Positions 17,920 to 26,225 of a stretch of DNA of 64,000 bases are shown piece by piece. Positions within the stretch are counted from its first letter, which is position 1. Each line of letters starts with the position of its first letter. Source of the stretch: Shimia_B sp038528385 (GTDB taxonomy: Bacteria > Pseudomonadota > Alphaproteobacteria > Rhodobacterales > Rhodobacteraceae). The notes below the pieces were generated by a model that saw only the letters and a list, made by a program, of their open reading frames with translations, searched no databases and was not told where the DNA came from. The translations under genes were made by a program, and so were the position numbers. The DNA is taken from assembly GCA_038528385.1 (NCBI GenBank), contig JBCBET010000005.1, positions 132,084-196,083 on the forward strand. Direction: 5' to 3'.

Positions 17920-18445
17920 TGCTCGCTCCCTTGGCCACGATCGGTTCGAGGACGGAGACCAGCTCCGAGATCTCGCGCGCTTCCGACGAGCGCTCCGCGC
18001 GGAGCGCTTCGAGTTCGGTCATCATCGCGCGGTTGATCAGATGCGCATCCGGTGCACCGTCGCGCGCGGTCTTCTGCAGCTCCTCGAGCGCCGCCCGCAT
18101 CTCCTTGCCGCTGCGCTGGAGCTTCGCGTTCTGGGCCTCGGAGGCGTCGAGCTGGCTGTTCGCGGTGGCGAGAGAGGCCTCCAGTTCCTTGACCCGCTCA
18201 TCGAGCTTGTGGCGGACCTGATTGACGCGCTGTTGGAGTTGGGCGTTCGTGGCGCGCTCCTCCTCGAGCTGCGCTTCGAGCGCCGCCACCCGCATGGCGG
18301 CCTCCGCGATCTCGCCGGCCTTGTCATCGGACGCCGGACGGGGCTCGGCCGCCTGGGGCACCTGCTCCAACGCGGCTTGTATCCGCGTCAGCGCCGCCGC
18401 CAAGCGGCCTTCCATCGCGGCGAATTTCTCGGAAGTCTCCGACAT
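17912..18445 (-). CDS. Coiled-coil protein, ZauP-like partner of ZapA
   Basis: A 177-aa protein that is almost entirely predicted coiled coil (MEGRLAAALTRIQAALEQV, ALEAQLEEERATNAQLQQRV, ELEASLATANSQLDASEAQNAKLQ). It overlaps zapA by 8 bp and is its immediate upstream gene. In Caulobacter the operon partner of ZapA, ZauP, is a coiled-coil protein that forms a complex with ZapA and alters its effect on FtsZ. Position and architecture match, but sequence identity to ZauP was not tested. Confidence 0.7.
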   Translation of the reverse strand: MSETSEKFAAMEGRLAAALTRIQAALEQVPQAAEPRPASDDKAGEIAEAAMRVAALEAQLEEERATNAQLQQRVNQVRHKLDERVKELEASLATANSQLDASEAQNAKLQRSGKEMRAALEELQKTARDGAPDAHLINRAMMTELEALRAERSSEAREISELVSVLEPIVAKGASNA

Positions 18446-18668
18446 GTCTGCCTCCTCATCGATCCGCGGCGCGATTGGTCGCTGTCGTACGAATCAAGCT
18501 GCTCTCGAGTTAACTATGGTGAAAGTCCCATGTCCGCGCAAATCCGCTTCGCCCCCGTGATCGTCCGGTGATCGCTCCTGCCATCGGCGCCGGGCGGGCC
18601 GTGCTTGATCTTCCGTTGCACGTTGTTAGACCAGCTAGCACGCCCGCAGATCACAACCGGAGATCGAC

Positions 18669-20684
18669 ATGGACCTATCCACCCTGGCCGCCAAGCATCC
18701 AGACCACTGGCGCCAATCCACCGCCATCCGCGCGCTGACGCTCGACGCCGTCGCCGCCGCGAATTCCGGGCATTCGGGCATGCCCATGGGCATGGCGGAT
18801 GTGGCAACGGTCCTCTTCCGCGAGCATCTGAATTTCGATCCCGCCGCGCCGCACTGGCCCGACCGGGATCGGTTTGTGCTGTCGGCGGGCCATGGCTCCA
18901 TGCTGATCTACGCGCTGCTGCACCTGACGGGCTACGCGGACATGACGCTCCAGCAGATCAAGGATTTCCGGCAGCTGGGATCGAAGACGGCGGGGCACCC
19001 GGAATTCGGCCATGCCACGGGGATCGAGACGACGACGGGCCCCCTCGGGCAGGGCATCGCGAATTCCGTGGGCTTCGCACTCGCCGAGGAGATCCTGCGC
19101 GCGAAGTGGGGCGAGAAGGTGCAGAACCACTACACCTACGTAATCGCCGGCGACGGCTGCCTGATGGAGGGCGTGAGCCAGGAGGCCATCGCGCTGGCCG
19201 GGCGGCAGAAGCTCGGCCATCTCATCGTCTTCTGGGACGACAATTCCATCACCATCGACGGCGCGGTGGACATCGCCGACCGCACCGACCAGGTCATGCG
19301 CTTCCGCGCCTCGGGCTGGGACGTGCAGGAAATCGACGGCCACGACCCCGACGCCATCGATGCCGCCATCACCGCGGCGAAGGCCACCGGCACGCCCTCC
19401 ATGATCCGCTGCACCACCCATATCGGCCTCGGCCACGCGGCGCAGGGCACCTCGAAGGCCCACGGTGCACTGACCGATCCGGGCCAGTTGCAAGAGGCCA
19501 AACAGGCCTATGGCTGGGAGCACGGCTCCTTCGTCGTCCCCGACGACATCAAGGCGGCTTGGGAAAGCTTCGCGGCGCGCGGCAAGGCCGCCCATGCGGA
19601 GTGGGCGCAGCGCTTCCTCAAGCTCTCGAATGCCAAGCAGGCGGAGTTCAACCGCACCTTCTCCGGCGAACCGCCGAAGAAACTCTCGGCCACGATCAAG
19701 GCCTTCAAGAAGCAGGTGAGCGAGAGCCAGCCCAAGGTCGCCACGCGCAAGAGCTCGGAGATGGTGCTCGAGATCGTGAACCCGGTCATGCCCGAAACGG
19801 TGGGCGGCTCCGCCGACCTCACCGGCTCCAACAACACGAAGACCCCCGATCTGGGTGTCCACGACGTGGACAACCGCGCGGGCCGCTACATTCACTACGG
19901 TATCCGCGAACACGGCATGGCCGCGGCCATGAACGGCATCCAGCTCCACGGTGGTCTGCGCCCCTATGGCGGGACGTTCATGGTCTTCACCGATTACGCC
20001 CGCCCGGCCATGCGCCTGTCCGCGCTCATGGGCATCCCGGTGGTCTACGTTTACACCCATGACAGCATCGGCGTGGGCGAGGACGGCCCCACCCACCAGC
20101 CGGTGGAGCACTACGCGATCCACCGCGCCACGCCCAACACGCGCCTCTTCCGCCCTTGCGACACCGTGGAGACGGCGGAGGCGTGGGAGCTCGCGCTCTC
20201 CGACCCGAGCGGGCCGTCTGTCCTGGCGCTGACGCGGCAGAACCTGCCGACGCTGCGCACCGAGCACAAGAACGCCAACCTCGTGGCCAAGGGCGCGTAC
20301 GTCCTCGCCGATGCCGAGGGCAAGCGGCAGGTGATCCTGATGGCCACGGGTTCGGAGGTGAGCGTGGCCATGGAAGCGCGCGAGATGCTGCAGGCGGACG
20401 GTATCGGAACGCGCGTCGTGTCCATGCCCTGCTGGGAGCTCTTCGAGGCGCAGGACGAGGCCTACCGCCGCCGCGTGCTGCCGGGGGGCCCCGTGCGCGT
20501 GGCCGTCGAGGCGGGCGTGCGGCTCGGCTGGGATGCATGGCTCTTCGGGGAACGGGGCAAGCGCGACAAGGGCGCGTTCGTGGGCATGGAGAGCTTCGGC
20601 GCCTCCGCGCCCGGCGAGGCGCTGTTCAAGCAGTACGGGATCACCGCCGAAGCCACGGCGGAGGCCGCGAAGGCGATGCTCTGA
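18669..20684 (+). CDS. tkt: Transketolase
   Basis: A 671-aa thiamine-diphosphate enzyme of the pentose phosphate and Calvin-type sugar rearrangements. Landmarks are NSGHSGMPMGMADVA at the N-terminus, the HATGIETTTGPLGQG phosphate-binding segment, the ThDP motif GDGCLMEGVS...WDDNSI, and the C-terminal RYIHYGIREHGMAAAMNGI with its catalytic glutamate. VYTHDSIGVGEDGPTHQPVE carries the sugar-binding residues. Full length. It precedes gap with a small ORF between, a glycolysis/pentose grouping. Confidence 0.97.
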   Translation: MDLSTLAAKHPDHWRQSTAIRALTLDAVAAANSGHSGMPMGMADVATVLFREHLNFDPAAPHWPDRDRFVLSAGHGSMLIYALLHLTGYADMTLQQIKDFRQLGSKTAGHPEFGHATGIETTTGPLGQGIANSVGFALAEEILRAKWGEKVQNHYTYVIAGDGCLMEGVSQEAIALAGRQKLGHLIVFWDDNSITIDGAVDIADRTDQVMRFRASGWDVQEIDGHDPDAIDAAITAAKATGTPSMIRCTTHIGLGHAAQGTSKAHGALTDPGQLQEAKQAYGWEHGSFVVPDDIKAAWESFAARGKAAHAEWAQRFLKLSNAKQAEFNRTFSGEPPKKLSATIKAFKKQVSESQPKVATRKSSEMVLEIVNPVMPETVGGSADLTGSNNTKTPDLGVHDVDNRAGRYIHYGIREHGMAAAMNGIQLHGGLRPYGGTFMVFTDYARPAMRLSALMGIPVVYVYTHDSIGVGEDGPTHQPVEHYAIHRATPNTRLFRPCDTVETAEAWELALSDPSGPSVLALTRQNLPTLRTEHKNANLVAKGAYVLADAEGKRQVILMATGSEVSVAMEAREMLQADGIGTRVVSMPCWELFEAQDEAYRRRVLPGGPVRVAVEAGVRLGWDAWLFGERGKRDKGAFVGMESFGASAPGEALFKQYGITAEATAEAAKAML

Positions 20685-20836
20685 GGGGCGCTGAGGGGCG
20701 CTGACGCCGTGGGGCGAGGGGCGATGACGCGGCACGAGACATGCCTGCGCCCAGTGCGGGCCGCGGGCGTGCCCTGTCCGCCTCACGAGTGCCCGCCAGG
20801 GGCTAGCCTGCGCGGCACGCGGACGGCGTGCCTCGC

Positions 20837-20980
20837 ATGACCACGCGCCTCGCCCTGATCCTGCTGGCGATCATCCTCTGCGCCCTCGCGGCCGATCGCG
20901 TGCTCAACGGCTCCGAGGCCTCCGTCTTTCTTTTGCGGAAGTTTCTCGACCTGATCGAATGGACGGCTTTTTGGCGCTGA
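20837..20980 (+). CDS. Small hydrophobic protein between tkt and gap (47 aa)
   Basis: An ATG at 20837 opens a 47-aa frame: a hydrophobic N-terminal helix (LALILLAIILCALAADRVL) followed by an amphipathic stretch ending EWTAFWR. It reads like a single membrane anchor with a short periplasmic tail. An in-frame GTG lies nine bases upstream. No Shine-Dalgarno is obvious, so expression is uncertain. It lies 87 bp before gap on the same strand. I do not recognise a family. Confidence 0.5.
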   Translation: MTTRLALILLAIILCALAADRVLNGSEASVFLLRKFLDLIEWTAFWR

Positions 20981-21067
20981 GCGTCCGGCGCGCAGCGGTT
21001 GACGTTGGGGCGCTGCACTGAGATAGCCGCGTCGAACCTGTGGCACCAAGATGATCGGGAGGCTCCC

Positions 21068-22069
21068 ATGGCCGTGAAAGTTGCAATCAATGGATTTGGT
21101 CGGATCGGCCGCAACGTGTTGCGCGCTATTATCGAGTCCGGTCGCACGGATATCGAGGTCGTGGCAATCAACGATCTCGGCCCGGTGGAGACGAACGCCC
21201 ATCTCCTGCGCTACGACAGCGTCCATGGCCGCTTTCCCGCGACCGTGACCACGACGGAGAGCACGATCGATGTGGGCCGCGGCCCCATGCGCGTGACCGC
21301 GCTGCGCAATCCCGCAGAGTTGCCCTGGAGCGATGTGGACGTCGTCCTGGAATGCACGGGCATCTTCACGTCGAAGGAGGCCTGCCAGGCCCATCTCGAC
21401 AATGGCTCCTCCAGGGTGCTCATCTCCGCGCCGGGCAAGGAGGCCGACAAGACGATCGTGTTCGGCGTCAATGACGGTGTGCTGACGGCCGACGACCTCA
21501 TTGTCTCCAATGCGTCCTGCACCACGAACTGCCTGTCGCCGGTGGCCAAGGTGCTCAACGACGAGATCGGGATCGTGAAGGGCTTCATGACCACGATCCA
21601 CTCCTACACGGGCGACCAGCCCACGCTCGACACGATGCACAAGGATCTCTACCGCGCGCGCGCGGCGGCGATGTCGATGATCCCCACCTCCACGGGTGCG
21701 GCGAAGGCCGTGGGCCTCGTCCTGCCGGAGCTCAACGGCAAGCTCGACGGCGTGGCGATCCGGGTGCCCACGCCCAACGTCTCCGTCGTCGACCTCACCT
21801 TCGAAGCTGCGCGCACCACGAGCGTGGAAGAGATCAACGACGCCATCCGCACCGCTGCGAACGGGCCCCTGACGGGGATTCTGGGCTACACCGACGAGCC
21901 GCTGGTGAGCCAGGATTTCAACCACGACCCGCATTCTTCGATCTTCCACACCGACCAGACGAAGGTCATGGAGGGCACGATGTGCCGGATCCTCACGTGG
22001 TACGACAACGAATGGGGCTTCTCGAACCGCATGAGCGACACCGCCGTCGCCATGGGCAAGCTGATCTAA
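21068..22069 (+). CDS. gap: Glyceraldehyde-3-phosphate dehydrogenase, type I
   Basis: A 333-aa enzyme with the N-terminal NAD fold VKVAINGFGRIGRNVLRA and Asp36 in INDLG, typical of an NAD-preferring form. The catalytic pair is Cys151 in SNASCTTNC and His178 in TTIHSYTGDQ. The C-terminal WYDNEWGFSNRM motif is present. I start at the ATG at 21068 (MAVKVAINGF), preceded by GGGAGG; the longer frame from 20999 has no support. It is followed by a good terminator. Confidence 0.97.
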   Translation: MAVKVAINGFGRIGRNVLRAIIESGRTDIEVVAINDLGPVETNAHLLRYDSVHGRFPATVTTTESTIDVGRGPMRVTALRNPAELPWSDVDVVLECTGIFTSKEACQAHLDNGSSRVLISAPGKEADKTIVFGVNDGVLTADDLIVSNASCTTNCLSPVAKVLNDEIGIVKGFMTTIHSYTGDQPTLDTMHKDLYRARAAAMSMIPTSTGAAKAVGLVLPELNGKLDGVAIRVPTPNVSVVDLTFEAARTTSVEEINDAIRTAANGPLTGILGYTDEPLVSQDFNHDPHSSIFHTDQTKVMEGTMCRILTWYDNEWGFSNRMSDTAVAMGKLI

Positions 22070-22076
22070 CGCCAAG

Positions 22077-22113
22077 GCATGGCGCGGGTTCCCGCCCGAG
22101 CCATGCTCTTTCT
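22077..22113 (+). terminator. Intrinsic terminator after gap
   Basis: GCATGGC (22077-22083) pairs with GCCATGC (22100-22106), and inside it GCGGG (22084-22088) pairs with CCCGC (22091-22095). A TCTTTCT tract follows. It begins 8 bp after the gap stop. Confidence 0.75.
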
Positions 22114-22202
22114 GCATTGCAGCATTGCCGAAAAACAGGCTGGTTGACCGTCATTCGCCCCATATGTTCGCGCTAACAGAAACGCGGACAACGGAGGCAG
22201 TC

Positions 22203-22367
22203 ATGCTGGCCCTTCTCGCACACCTGAACACGCAAATCGAAAAACGCCGCGCGTACAATCGCACGGTGGCCGAGCTCAAGGCGCTGCCCATCGACGTGGC
22301 GCTCGATCTCGATCTCTACCAAGGCGATGCGGAGCGTATCGCGGCGCGCGCGGTCTACGGGCGCTAA
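22203..22367 (+). CDS. DUF1127-like small basic protein
   Basis: A 54-aa protein, MLALLAHLNTQIEKRRAYNR at the start, then TVAELKALPIDVALDLDLY and ending IAARAVYGR. The pattern of a basic helix, an AEL-x-ALP turn and an acidic-to-basic second helix matches the DUF1127 (YjiS-like) proteins that are abundant in Rhodobacteraceae, where some influence small-RNA and phosphate responses. Start chosen at 22203 with GGAGG upstream. It converges with coaD and overlaps its stop by 3 bp (TAA/TAG). Confidence 0.7.
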   Translation: MLALLAHLNTQIEKRRAYNRTVAELKALPIDVALDLDLYQGDAERIAARAVYGR

Positions 22368-22855
22368 GCGAGGCGCGCGCGCAGCGCGTGACCCACGGCG
22401 GGGGTGACGAATTTCGAGACGTCACCGCCCAGCCGGGCGATCTCTTTGACGAGCTTTGACGCGATAGCCTGGTGTTCAGCCTCGGCCATGAGGAACACCG
22501 TCTCGATGCCGTCGTCGAGCTGCCGGTTCATCCCGACCATCTGGAACTCGTACTCGAAATCGGCGACGGCGCGGAGCCCGCGCACGATGACCTGCGCGCC
22601 CACGTCGCGCGCGCAGTCGATGAGCAGATTCTCAAAGGGATGGGCCACATATTCGCAGCCCGTCTGCGCGCTGAGCGGCGCGAACTCCGCCTCCACCATG
22701 GCCACGCGCTCCTCCAAGGAGAAGAGCGGGCCCTTGTCCCGGTTGATGGCCACGCCCACCACGAGCCGGTCCACCAGCGCCCCGGCGCGTCTCATGATGT
22801 CGAGATGCCCGAGCGTGGTGGGATCGAAGGTGCCTGGGTAGAGTCCTATGCGCAT
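22364..22855 (-). CDS. coaD: Phosphopantetheine adenylyltransferase
   Basis: A 163-aa nucleotidyltransferase that makes dephospho-CoA in coenzyme A synthesis. It begins MRIGLYPGTFDPTTLGHLDI, with the (T/H)xGH signature, and has VVGVAINRDKGPLFSLEERVAM, VIVRGLRAVADFEYEFQM and IASKLVKEIARLGGDVSKFV at the positions expected for the hexameric CoaD. The gene is complete and converges with the DUF1127-like gene. Confidence 0.96.
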   Translation of the reverse strand: MRIGLYPGTFDPTTLGHLDIMRRAGALVDRLVVGVAINRDKGPLFSLEERVAMVEAEFAPLSAQTGCEYVAHPFENLLIDCARDVGAQVIVRGLRAVADFEYEFQMVGMNRQLDDGIETVFLMAEAEHQAIASKLVKEIARLGGDVSKFVTPAVGHALRARLA

Positions 22856-22998
22856 GTGCTGCCCTCTGCGGTCTGCCTAGCGGGGGACAAAGCAAAAGCC
22901 GCCCTGCCCCGTCAACCATTTGGCGGCCCGGGCGGCCTGCCCGCTTGCTTGACCCTTCCTCCCGGGCGCGGCACGGTCGCGCAAAAGCGGAGGATATC

Positions 22999-24498
22999 AT
23001 GGAAGAGCTCACCCACTACATCGACGGCACCCATGTCAAAGGCTCCTCGGGGCGCTTCGCGGATGTCATGAACCCCGCCACCGGCGAGGTGCAGGCGAAG
23101 GTGCCCCTGGCGGCAACGCAGGAGCTCGACCGCGCCGTGGAGGTGGCCATGGCCGCCCAGCCCGCCTGGGCCGCCACCAACCCGCAGCGCCGCGCGCGGG
23201 TGATGATGCAGTTCGTGGCGCTGCTGCACCGCGACATGGACAAGCTCGCCGAGGCGCTCTCCCGCGAGCACGGCAAGACGCTGCCCGATGCCAAGGGCGA
23301 TGTCCAAAGGGGGCTCGAAGTCGTCGAATTCTGCATCGGCGCGCCGCATCTCCTCAAAGGCGACTACACCGACAGCGCGGGCCCGGGCATCGATATGTAT
23401 TCGATGAAACAGCCGCTTGGCGTCACGGCGGGCATCACGCCCTTCAACTTCCCCGCCATGATCCCGATGTGGATGTTCGCGCCGGCCATCGTCTGCGGCA
23501 ACGCGTTCATCCTGAAGCCGTCGGAGCGTGATCCCTCCGTCCCGCTCATGCTCGCCGCACTCATGGAAGAGGCGGGCCTGCCCAAGGGCATCCTGCAGGT
23601 CGTGAACGGCGACAAGGAGGCGGTGGACGCGATCCTCCAGCATCCGGTCATCCAGTCGGTGGGTTTCGTGGGCTCCACGCCGATCGCGGAATACATCTAT
23701 GCCCAGGGCTGCGCCCACGGGAAGCGCGTGCAGTGCTTCGGGGGCGCCAAGAACCACATGATCGTCATGCCCGATGCCGACATGGACCAGGCCGCCGACG
23801 CCCTAGTCGGCGCGGGCTACGGCGCAGCGGGCGAGCGCTGCATGGCGATCTCGGTGGCCGTGCCGGTGACGGATGAGGCCGCCGACCGGCTCATCGAGAA
23901 GCTCGTGCCACGCATCGAAAAGCTGAAGGTCGGGCCCTACACGTCCGGAGACGAGGTCGATTACGGCCCCGTCGTCACCGCCGCCGCCAAGGCCAATATC
24001 GAGAAGCTGGTGGAAAGCGGGATCGACCAGGGCGCAAAGCTCGTCGTCGACGGCCGCAACTTCAGCCTGCAAGGCTACGAAGACGGCTACTTCATCGGCC
24101 CGCACCTTTTCGACCACGCCACCAAGGACATGGACATCTACAAGAAGGAGATCTTCGGCCCCGTCCTCACCACGGTCCGTGCGCAGTCCTACGAGGACGC
24201 GCTCGATCTCGCCATGTCCCACGAATACGGCAACGGTACAGCGATCTTCACCCGCGACGGCGACACCGCCCGCGACTTCGCCAACCGCATCAATATCGGC
24301 ATGGTTGGCGTCAACGTGCCCATCCCTGTCCCGCTCGCCTACCACACCTTCGGCGGCTGGAAGAAATCGATGTTCGGCGACCTGAACCAGCACGGACCGG
24401 ATTCGATCAAGTTCTACACCCGCACCAAGACCATCACCTCCCGCTGGCCCTCGGGCATCAAGGAAGGCGGCGAGTTCTCGATCCCCGTCATGGAGTAG
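22999..24498 (+). CDS. mmsA: Methylmalonate-semialdehyde dehydrogenase (CoA-acylating)
   Basis: A 499-aa aldehyde dehydrogenase converting methylmalonate semialdehyde to propionyl-CoA in valine (and inositol) breakdown. The catalytic cysteine is in GERCMAIS near residue 280. The usual general-base glutamate of the ALDH family is replaced in FGGAKNHMIVMPDAD, as is characteristic of CoA-acylating MMSDH. The motif TPFNFPAMIPMWM is also typical. Start at the ATG at 22999 after GGAGG. It leads a valine-catabolic cluster extending to mmsB. Confidence 0.95.
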   Translation: MEELTHYIDGTHVKGSSGRFADVMNPATGEVQAKVPLAATQELDRAVEVAMAAQPAWAATNPQRRARVMMQFVALLHRDMDKLAEALSREHGKTLPDAKGDVQRGLEVVEFCIGAPHLLKGDYTDSAGPGIDMYSMKQPLGVTAGITPFNFPAMIPMWMFAPAIVCGNAFILKPSERDPSVPLMLAALMEEAGLPKGILQVVNGDKEAVDAILQHPVIQSVGFVGSTPIAEYIYAQGCAHGKRVQCFGGAKNHMIVMPDADMDQAADALVGAGYGAAGERCMAISVAVPVTDEAADRLIEKLVPRIEKLKVGPYTSGDEVDYGPVVTAAAKANIEKLVESGIDQGAKLVVDGRNFSLQGYEDGYFIGPHLFDHATKDMDIYKKEIFGPVLTTVRAQSYEDALDLAMSHEYGNGTAIFTRDGDTARDFANRINIGMVGVNVPIPVPLAYHTFGGWKKSMFGDLNQHGPDSIKFYTRTKTITSRWPSGIKEGGEFSIPVME

Positions 24499-24500
24499 TC

Positions 24501-24920
24501 ATGGCGACAGGATCTCTGGCGCTCACGGACGGGTCGCTTCTCTACCTCTGGCATCGCGGGCATGCCTCTCTCGAGGACGCCTATGCCGAACTCCACAAGA
24601 TCGTGAGCGCGGGGCGGCTGAAGCCCGGCGTGCCGCATTTGCTCGACCTCTCGGGGGTTGAAAGCTTCGACAAGGACGCGCTCGAGGTGATGAAGATCAA
24701 TCTCGACGTGGCGGTGATGCTCGACCTCCTCGGCGGGGAGACGTTGCTCGTGATGTACGCGCCGACGCTCACCGCGCGCCGGATGGCCAAGATGATGTAT
24801 GATTTCTGGCATGGCTCGGGCGTGGTGGTGCCCTGCATCGCCGAGGACGAGGCCGCCGCGCTCGCCATGGTGGGCCGCCGCGAGACGCGCTTTGCCGAGC
24901 TGGGCTTTGTCGCCGCGTGA
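24501..24920 (+). CDS. 139-aa cytosolic protein in the valine cluster, unknown
   Basis: Starts two bases after the mmsA stop, so co-translation is likely. The predicted fold alternates strands and helices: SLLYLWHRGHASLEDAYAEL, VPHLLDLSGVESFDKDALEV, LLGGETLLVMYAPTLTARRMA, VVVPCIAEDEAAALAMVG. The layout recalls STAS/SpoIIAA-like domains, which also place DLSGV before a turn, but this is only a resemblance. No catalytic motif is seen. Its fixed place between mmsA and the dehydrogenase suggests a function linked to valine catabolism or its regulation. Confidence 0.7.
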   Translation: MATGSLALTDGSLLYLWHRGHASLEDAYAELHKIVSAGRLKPGVPHLLDLSGVESFDKDALEVMKINLDVAVMLDLLGGETLLVMYAPTLTARRMAKMMYDFWHGSGVVVPCIAEDEAAALAMVGRRETRFAELGFVAA

Positions 24921-24991
24921 GGGCCATCGCCTTGCACGCGGGGGCTCCGCGCTAGTATCTGAATAGTTAAGGACCTCGCAGGGAGGATGCG

Positions 24992-26131
24992 ATGTTTGAC
25001 CAGATGAACGAAGACCAGACCGCCATTTTCGACATGGCCAAGGCGCTCGGCCAGGCCGAGATCGCGCCCCATGCGCGCGCTTGGGAAGAGGCCGGCACCA
25101 TCCCGAAGACGCTCTGGCCCAAGCTCGCCGAGCTCGGCTTCGGCGGGCTTTACGTGCGGGAGGAAAGCGGCGGCTCGGGGCTCTCGCGGCATGACTCGAC
25201 GCTTGTCTTCGAGGCGCTCGCCATGGCCTGCCCGTCGGTGTCGGCCTTTCTCTCGATCCACAACATGTGCGCCTGGATGATCGACAGCTTCGGCTCCGAG
25301 GCGATGCACGCGGCGCGGCTCGCCGACGCCGTCTCCATGGAGACATTCTACAGCTACTGCCTGACGGAGCCCGGCTCCGGCTCGGATGCGGCCGCGTTGA
25401 AGACGAAGGCGGCGCGCACCAACGAGGGCTACATCCTCACGGGCACGAAGGCCTTCATCTCCGGCGGCGGCTACTCGGAAGCCTATATCGTCATGGCGCG
25501 CACGGGCGACGGCGGGCCGAAGGGCATCTCCTCTCTCATCATCGATGACGGCGCGGAGGGGCTGAGCTTCGGCGGGCTCGAGGCCAAGATGGGCTGGAAA
25601 GCCCAGCCCACCCGGCAGGTGCAGCTCGATGCCTGCGCGATCCCCGCGGCAAACCTCCTCGGGGAAGAGGGGATGGGCTTCGCCTACGCCATGAAGGGCC
25701 TCGACGGCGGGCGCCTCAACATCGCCGCCTGTTCGCTGGGCGGCGCGCAGGCCGCGCTCGATGCGACGATTGCCTACATGAAGGATCGCGGCGCTTTTGG
25801 TAAGAAACTCACCGAGTTCCAGGCGCTGCAATTCCGCTTGGCCGAGATGGAGATCGAGCTGCAGGCGGCGCGCACCTTTCTGCGCTCGGCCGCGCAATCG
25901 CTCGACGCAGGCGCGCCCGACGCCACCAAGCGCTGTGCCATGGCCAAGAAATTCGTGACCGAGGCGGGCTCGCGCGTCGCCGACCAGTGCCTCCAGCTCC
26001 ATGGCGGCTACGGCTATCTCGCCGATTACGGGATCGAGAAGATCGTGCGCGACCTCCGCGTCCACCAGATCCTCGAGGGCACGAACGAGATCATGCGCCT
26101 CATCGTGGCGCGGGACATGCTGCGCGCGTGA
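24992..26131 (+). CDS. Acyl-CoA dehydrogenase, probably isobutyryl-CoA dehydrogenase
   Basis: A 379-aa FAD flavoenzyme. Family marks are YCLTEPGSGSDAAALKTKA in the middle domain, and the C-terminal LQLHGGYGYLADYGIEKIVRDLRV with ILEGTNEIM, whose glutamate near residue 362 is the expected catalytic base. Context between mmsA and the hydroxyisobutyryl-CoA hydrolase/mmsB pair makes isobutyryl-CoA (or a short branched acyl-CoA) the most likely substrate, converting it to methacrylyl-CoA. Electrons would pass to ETF. Substrate is inferred from neighbours. Confidence 0.9.
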   Translation: MFDQMNEDQTAIFDMAKALGQAEIAPHARAWEEAGTIPKTLWPKLAELGFGGLYVREESGGSGLSRHDSTLVFEALAMACPSVSAFLSIHNMCAWMIDSFGSEAMHAARLADAVSMETFYSYCLTEPGSGSDAAALKTKAARTNEGYILTGTKAFISGGGYSEAYIVMARTGDGGPKGISSLIIDDGAEGLSFGGLEAKMGWKAQPTRQVQLDACAIPAANLLGEEGMGFAYAMKGLDGGRLNIAACSLGGAQAALDATIAYMKDRGAFGKKLTEFQALQFRLAEMEIELQAARTFLRSAAQSLDAGAPDATKRCAMAKKFVTEAGSRVADQCLQLHGGYGYLADYGIEKIVRDLRVHQILEGTNEIMRLIVARDMLRA

Positions 26132-26148
26132 GCACGGCCTCGCTTCAG

Positions 26149-26215
26149 CGCGTCCCGGGCCTGACCCGGGACCTCGTGGCCCGGAGTGAGAGGCCCCGGG
26201 GCAGGCCCGGGGCGT
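26149..26215. repeat. GC-rich palindromic intergenic repeat
   Basis: CGTCCCGGGCCTGACCCGGGAC is followed after 17 bp by GAGGCCCCGGGGCAGGCCCGGGGCG. Each half is an imperfect hairpin (CCCGGGCCTGACCCGGG and CCCCGGGGCAGGCCCGGGG). From memory this is a frequent dispersed repeat in alphaproteobacterial genomes. It fills the gap between the dehydrogenase and hydrolase genes. Confidence 0.6.
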
Positions 26216-26225
26216 GTTGCACGCG

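Noticed and set aside
18446..18668. 6S RNA or other RNA gene next to zapA
   Set aside because: No long bulged hairpin with a conserved open bubble could be drawn, and no terminator is seen; only ordinary intergenic sequence.
20684..20715. Tandem TGAGGGGCGC repeats after tkt
   Set aside because: Only two copies and a partial third; likely local slippage with no further sign of function.
18675..20786. 703-aa frame opposite tkt
   Set aside because: Rich in His, Arg and Gly with no domain; it mirrors a fully intact transketolase.
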